Source: Thermoplasmata archaeon
GTDB taxonomy: Archaea; Thermoplasmatota; Thermoplasmata; Lutacidiplasmatales; UBA184
Length of the DNA stretch: 7,735 nt
Assembly (NCBI GenBank): GCA_030039865.1
Contig: JASHUS010000047.1
Coordinates: 1-7,735 of the forward strand
Reading direction: 5' to 3'
Made by a program: the position numbers and the translations under genes. Position 1 is the stretch's first letter, and every line of letters begins with the position of its first letter. Positions 6,459 to 7,735 of the stretch are shown here, in pieces. Under the pieces are notes generated by a model. That model saw nothing but the letters and a program-made list of their open reading frames with translations, was not told the origin of the DNA and searched no databases.

Positions 6459-6467
6459 ATGAGTCAT
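6459..6467. promoter_or_regulatory. Candidate repressor operator: 9-base palindrome between exporter TATA box and start
   Basis: The sequence ATGAGTCAT is a perfect palindrome around its central G (ATGA/TCAT). It lies between the shared TATA element and the exporter ATPase start at 6446, where a bound repressor would block initiation. GAGTCAT within it recurs as GAATCAT at 6491-6497, 30 bases away on the other side of the TATA element. The MarR gene next door is the obvious candidate ligand, but this is inferred from position alone. Confidence 0.4.
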
Positions 6468-6473
6468 CATCCA

Positions 6474-6485
6474 TTAAATAATTTA
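6474..6485. promoter_or_regulatory. Shared, near-symmetric TATA element of divergent MarR and ABC exporter promoters
   Basis: The stretch TTAAATAATTTA is the most A+T-rich site in the window. It contains TAAAT-A-ATTTA (6475-6485), a perfect inverted repeat around one base, so it could be read as a TATA box in both directions. Its centre (about 6479) is 33 bases from the exporter ATG at 6446 and 42 bases from the regulator ATG at 6521. That gives predicted leaders of roughly 7 and 16 bases. Confidence 0.6.
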
Positions 6486-6520
6486 CTAGAGAATCATTTG
6501 CGGGCGAAAGGTTCTTGCCG

Positions 6521-7054
6521 ATGCGGGGGCTACCCTCGATCGTGGAGAGCGCTCCGAAGAGCCGGGAGACCCTCATCGAGGACACGCTCGGCCTCATGCG
6601 CGGAGCGATCGGTCGCGCGCTGGCGGGGGTCGCCCCCTCCGGCGGCAAGGACGGGTACCCGATCCTGCAGCACTTCGCACTGCACTACATGATGTTCGAG
6701 CGGAGGATCACCCAGTCCGAGCTCGCGAACCTTCTCGGCGTCTCCCCGGGGTACGTCACCACGCTGGTCGACCGGATGGAGGCCGAACGGCTCGTGACCC
6801 GTGTCCGGGACCGCCGGGACCGGCGGCGGATCCAGCTGCGCGTCACGCTCCGGGGGCACCACTTCCACCACGAGCTCCACCGCCAGTTCGGACACGCCGC
6901 GCTCCCGCTGTTCGACGGCTGGACCGATGAGGAGATCCTGACGTTCCAGAAGCTCCTGCGGAAGCTGGCCGCCCCGAGCGCCATCGCGGCGACGGAGCCG
7001 CCCGCTCCCGCGCCGCGTCGGGTCGCGGCCGACGGCACCGTTAAGTACGCTTAG
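6521..7054 (+). CDS. MarR-family winged-helix transcriptional regulator
   Basis: MarR proteins are dimeric DNA-binding repressors, often released from DNA by small phenolic or drug-like ligands. From the ATG at 6521 the protein is 177 residues. An N-terminal dimerisation helix region (about 15-35) precedes the DNA-binding domain. ITQSELANLLGVSPGYVTTLVDRME (63-87) is the helix-turn-helix, and RVRDRRDRRRIQLRVTLRG (94-112) is the Arg/Asp-rich wing, with the D-x-R-D-R-R pattern seen across the family. Helices after residue 112 complete the dimer interface, and WTDEEILTFQKLLRKL (134-149) is the usual last helix. A Pro/Ala-rich tail (about 150-177) is unusual and probably disordered. A TTG two codons upstream (6515) keeps the frame open, but the ATG is the simpler start. 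AAAGGT at 6507-6512 is a possible weak ribosome-binding site. It is divergent from the DrrAB-like exporter and most likely represses it and itself through sites in the spacer. Confidence 0.9.
   Translation: MRGLPSIVESAPKSRETLIEDTLGLMRGAIGRALAGVAPSGGKDGYPILQHFALHYMMFERRITQSELANLLGVSPGYVTTLVDRMEAERLVTRVRDRRDRRRIQLRVTLRGHHFHHELHRQFGHAALPLFDGWTDEEILTFQKLLRKLAAPSAIAATEPPAPAPRRVAADGTVKYA
7040..7049 (+). promoter_or_regulatory. Probable TATA-like promoter of the L7Ae-S28e operon
   Basis: GTTAAGTACG lies in the last codons of the MarR gene and stands out as A+T-rich. Initiation about 26 bases downstream (near 7068-7072) would give the ribosomal operon a leader of about 50 bases. A promoter embedded in the preceding gene suggests the ribosomal genes are transcribed independently of the regulator. 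Confidence 0.4.
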
Positions 7055-7074
7055 ACCTCCGGGGGGCCCCACCC

Positions 7075-7116
7075 GTGAGCCGAGGACCCCCGTACCGGGG
7101 TTCCGCTGACGCGAGG
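7075..7116 (+). promoter_or_regulatory. Hairpin with kink-turn-like features in the L7Ae mRNA leader, overlapping the ribosome-binding site
   Basis: GGACCCCCG (7084-7092) pairs with CGGGGTTCC (7096-7104) with one C-T mismatch and a three-base loop. Just outside this stem the 5' strand has GA (7082-7083). The 3' strand has three bases GCT (7105-7107) and then GA (7108-7109). That is the arrangement of a kink-turn: stem, three-base bulge, tandem sheared G-A pairs. The outer stem is weak, with a C-C mismatch at 7081/7110 and then G-C pairs 7080/7111 and 7079/7112. The Shine-Dalgarno-like GAGG (7113-7116) follows directly. L7Ae is a kink-turn-binding protein, and binding to its own mRNA leader has been reported in other archaea. 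The fit is partial, so this is a candidate. Confidence 0.4.
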
Positions 7117-7121
7117 AAACG

Positions 7122-7493
7122 ATGGCGCGACCGATCTACGTGCGATTCGAGACCCCGAGCGACGTCGCCGACAAGGCCCTGCAGCTCGTCCAGGTGGCGA
7201 GCGAGACCGGCAAGATCCGGGTCGGCACGAACGAAGTGACCAAGTCGAGCGAGCGCGCCGAAGCGAAGCTCGTCGTGATGGCGGAGGACGTCGACCCGGT
7301 CGAGATCCTCGTGCACGTCCCGATGCTCTGCGAGGAGAAGCGCATCCCGTACCTCTACGTGGCGAAGAAGCAGCGGCTCGGCCAGTCGGCCGGTCTCTCG
7401 AAGTCGGCCGCGAGCGTGGCGGTCGTGGAGCCCGGGGAGGCGAAGGCCCTCCTCGAGGAGCTCGCCGCGACCTTCCCGACGCTGAAGAAGTAG
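7122..7493 (+). CDS. rpl7ae: 50S ribosomal protein L7Ae
   Basis: L7Ae binds kink-turn RNA in 23S rRNA and is also the core protein of archaeal box C/D and H/ACA guide RNPs and part of RNase P. The 123-residue length is typical. The RNA-binding signature is clear: TGKIRVGTNEVTK (29-41), with the G-x-N-E-x-T-K loop whose N37, E38 and K41 contact the sheared G-A pairs. It is followed by ERAEAKLVVMAEDVDP (44-59) and the conserved HVPMLCEEKRIPYLYV (65-80). The last part (LSKSAASVAVVEPG) is the usual C-terminal strand and helix. The ATG at 7122 follows GAGG at 7113-7116 with a normal gap. S28e begins 25 bases after its stop, the standard archaeal gene order, so they share a transcript. The leader hairpin just upstream may be a site of self-regulation. 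Confidence 0.97.
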   Translation: MARPIYVRFETPSDVADKALQLVQVASETGKIRVGTNEVTKSSERAEAKLVVMAEDVDPVEILVHVPMLCEEKRIPYLYVAKKQRLGQSAGLSKSAASVAVVEPGEAKALLEELAATFPTLKK

Positions 7494-7518
7494 GACGGCA
7501 GACCCGTAGGTCGCGACG

Positions 7519-7731
7519 ATGCCGGAAGAGAAGGGTTCCCCCGCAGAGGTCGTCGAGCTCGTCGGCCGCACCGGGATGGCCGGCGAGGCGACGCAGGTGA
7601 AGGTCCGCGTGCTCGCCGGCCGGGACCGCGGCAAGATCATCACCCGCAACGTCGCGGGACCGATCCGTCTCGGGGACGTCCTGATCCTCCGCGAAACGGC
7701 GCGCGAGGCGCGCAAGCTCTCGGTGCGCTAG
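7519..7731 (+). CDS. rps28e: 30S ribosomal protein S28e
   Basis: S28e is a small-subunit protein of archaea and eukaryotes with an OB-like barrel that sits near the mRNA exit region. The 70-residue length is normal. The family core is present: QVKVRVLAGRDRGKIITRNV (26-45), GPIRLGDVLILRET (48-61) and the C-terminal REARKL motif (62-67). The start ATG follows TAGGT (7507-7511) by seven bases, a weak Shine-Dalgarno, and lies 25 bases downstream of L7Ae in the same operon. The N-terminal ten residues are acidic and variable, as usual. The window ends four bases after the stop. In many euryarchaea L24e and nucleoside diphosphate kinase follow, but that cannot be seen here. Confidence 0.97.
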   Translation: MPEEKGSPAEVVELVGRTGMAGEATQVKVRVLAGRDRGKIITRNVAGPIRLGDVLILRETAREARKLSVR

Positions 7732-7735
7732 GGGT

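Noticed and set aside
6515..6520. TTG start two codons before the MarR ATG
   Set aside because: It adds only two residues, and the ATG at 6521 is the more usual start. TTG cannot be strictly excluded.
5650..6648. A 332-codon minus-strand open frame overlapping the ABC ATPase and running into the MarR gene
   Set aside because: Most of its length is an out-of-frame reading of the ATPase rich in Arg, Pro and Asp, and it crosses the divergent promoter.
7061..7070. GGGGGGCCCC run as a terminator or protein-binding palindrome after MarR
   Set aside because: It is short, has no loop or T-tract, and is easily expected by chance in such G+C-rich DNA.
1..7735. Mobile element, CRISPR array, defence island or tRNA gene
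   Set aside because: I found no transposase or integrase motifs, no terminal inverted repeats, no regularly spaced repeats and no tRNA arm pattern. The G+C-rich, Arg/Ala-rich coding character is uniform across all genes.

Overview
This window comes from an archaeon with a very G+C-rich genome. The evidence is an archaeal-type tyrosyl-tRNA synthetase, adjacent genes for ribosomal proteins L7Ae and S28e, archaeal TATA-like boxes about 26 bases before likely transcription starts, and what looks like the 5' half of an archaeal SRP (7S) RNA. A Thermoplasmata-related euryarchaeote would fit the gene content, but that placement is only a guess. Genes are tightly packed and no intergenic stretch exceeds about 130 bases. 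I see no insertion sequence, phage gene, CRISPR array or other sign of recent transfer.

Left part (1-3292, minus strand). The 5' portion of a probable SRP RNA gene runs off the window at base 1. Upstream of it on the same strand, in transcription order, lie a 750-residue protein, a 196-residue zincin-type metalloprotease-like protein and a 69-residue two-helix membrane protein with a GTG start. The 750-residue protein has a helix-hairpin-helix N-terminus, long coiled coils and a KaiC/RAD55-like domain whose nucleotide-binding motifs are altered. These three could be one transcription unit of unknown function and are the least explained part of the window.

Middle part (3293-6520). Tyrosyl-tRNA synthetase diverges from the coiled-coil gene and is probably transcribed without a leader. 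It converges on a two-gene ABC-2 exporter (DrrA-like ATPase, then DrrB-like permease, minus strand), and a hairpin covers both stop codons. The exporter diverges from a MarR-family regulator across a 74-base A+T-rich spacer. The spacer holds one near-symmetric TATA-like element flanked by two GA(G/A)TCAT repeats 30 bases apart, so the regulator probably controls the exporter and itself.

Right part (7040-7735, plus strand). L7Ae and S28e form the start of a ribosomal-protein operon. Most promoters here imply very short leaders, but L7Ae appears to have a leader of about 50 bases. That leader can fold into a hairpin with kink-turn features next to the ribosome-binding site, which suggests that L7Ae controls its own translation.
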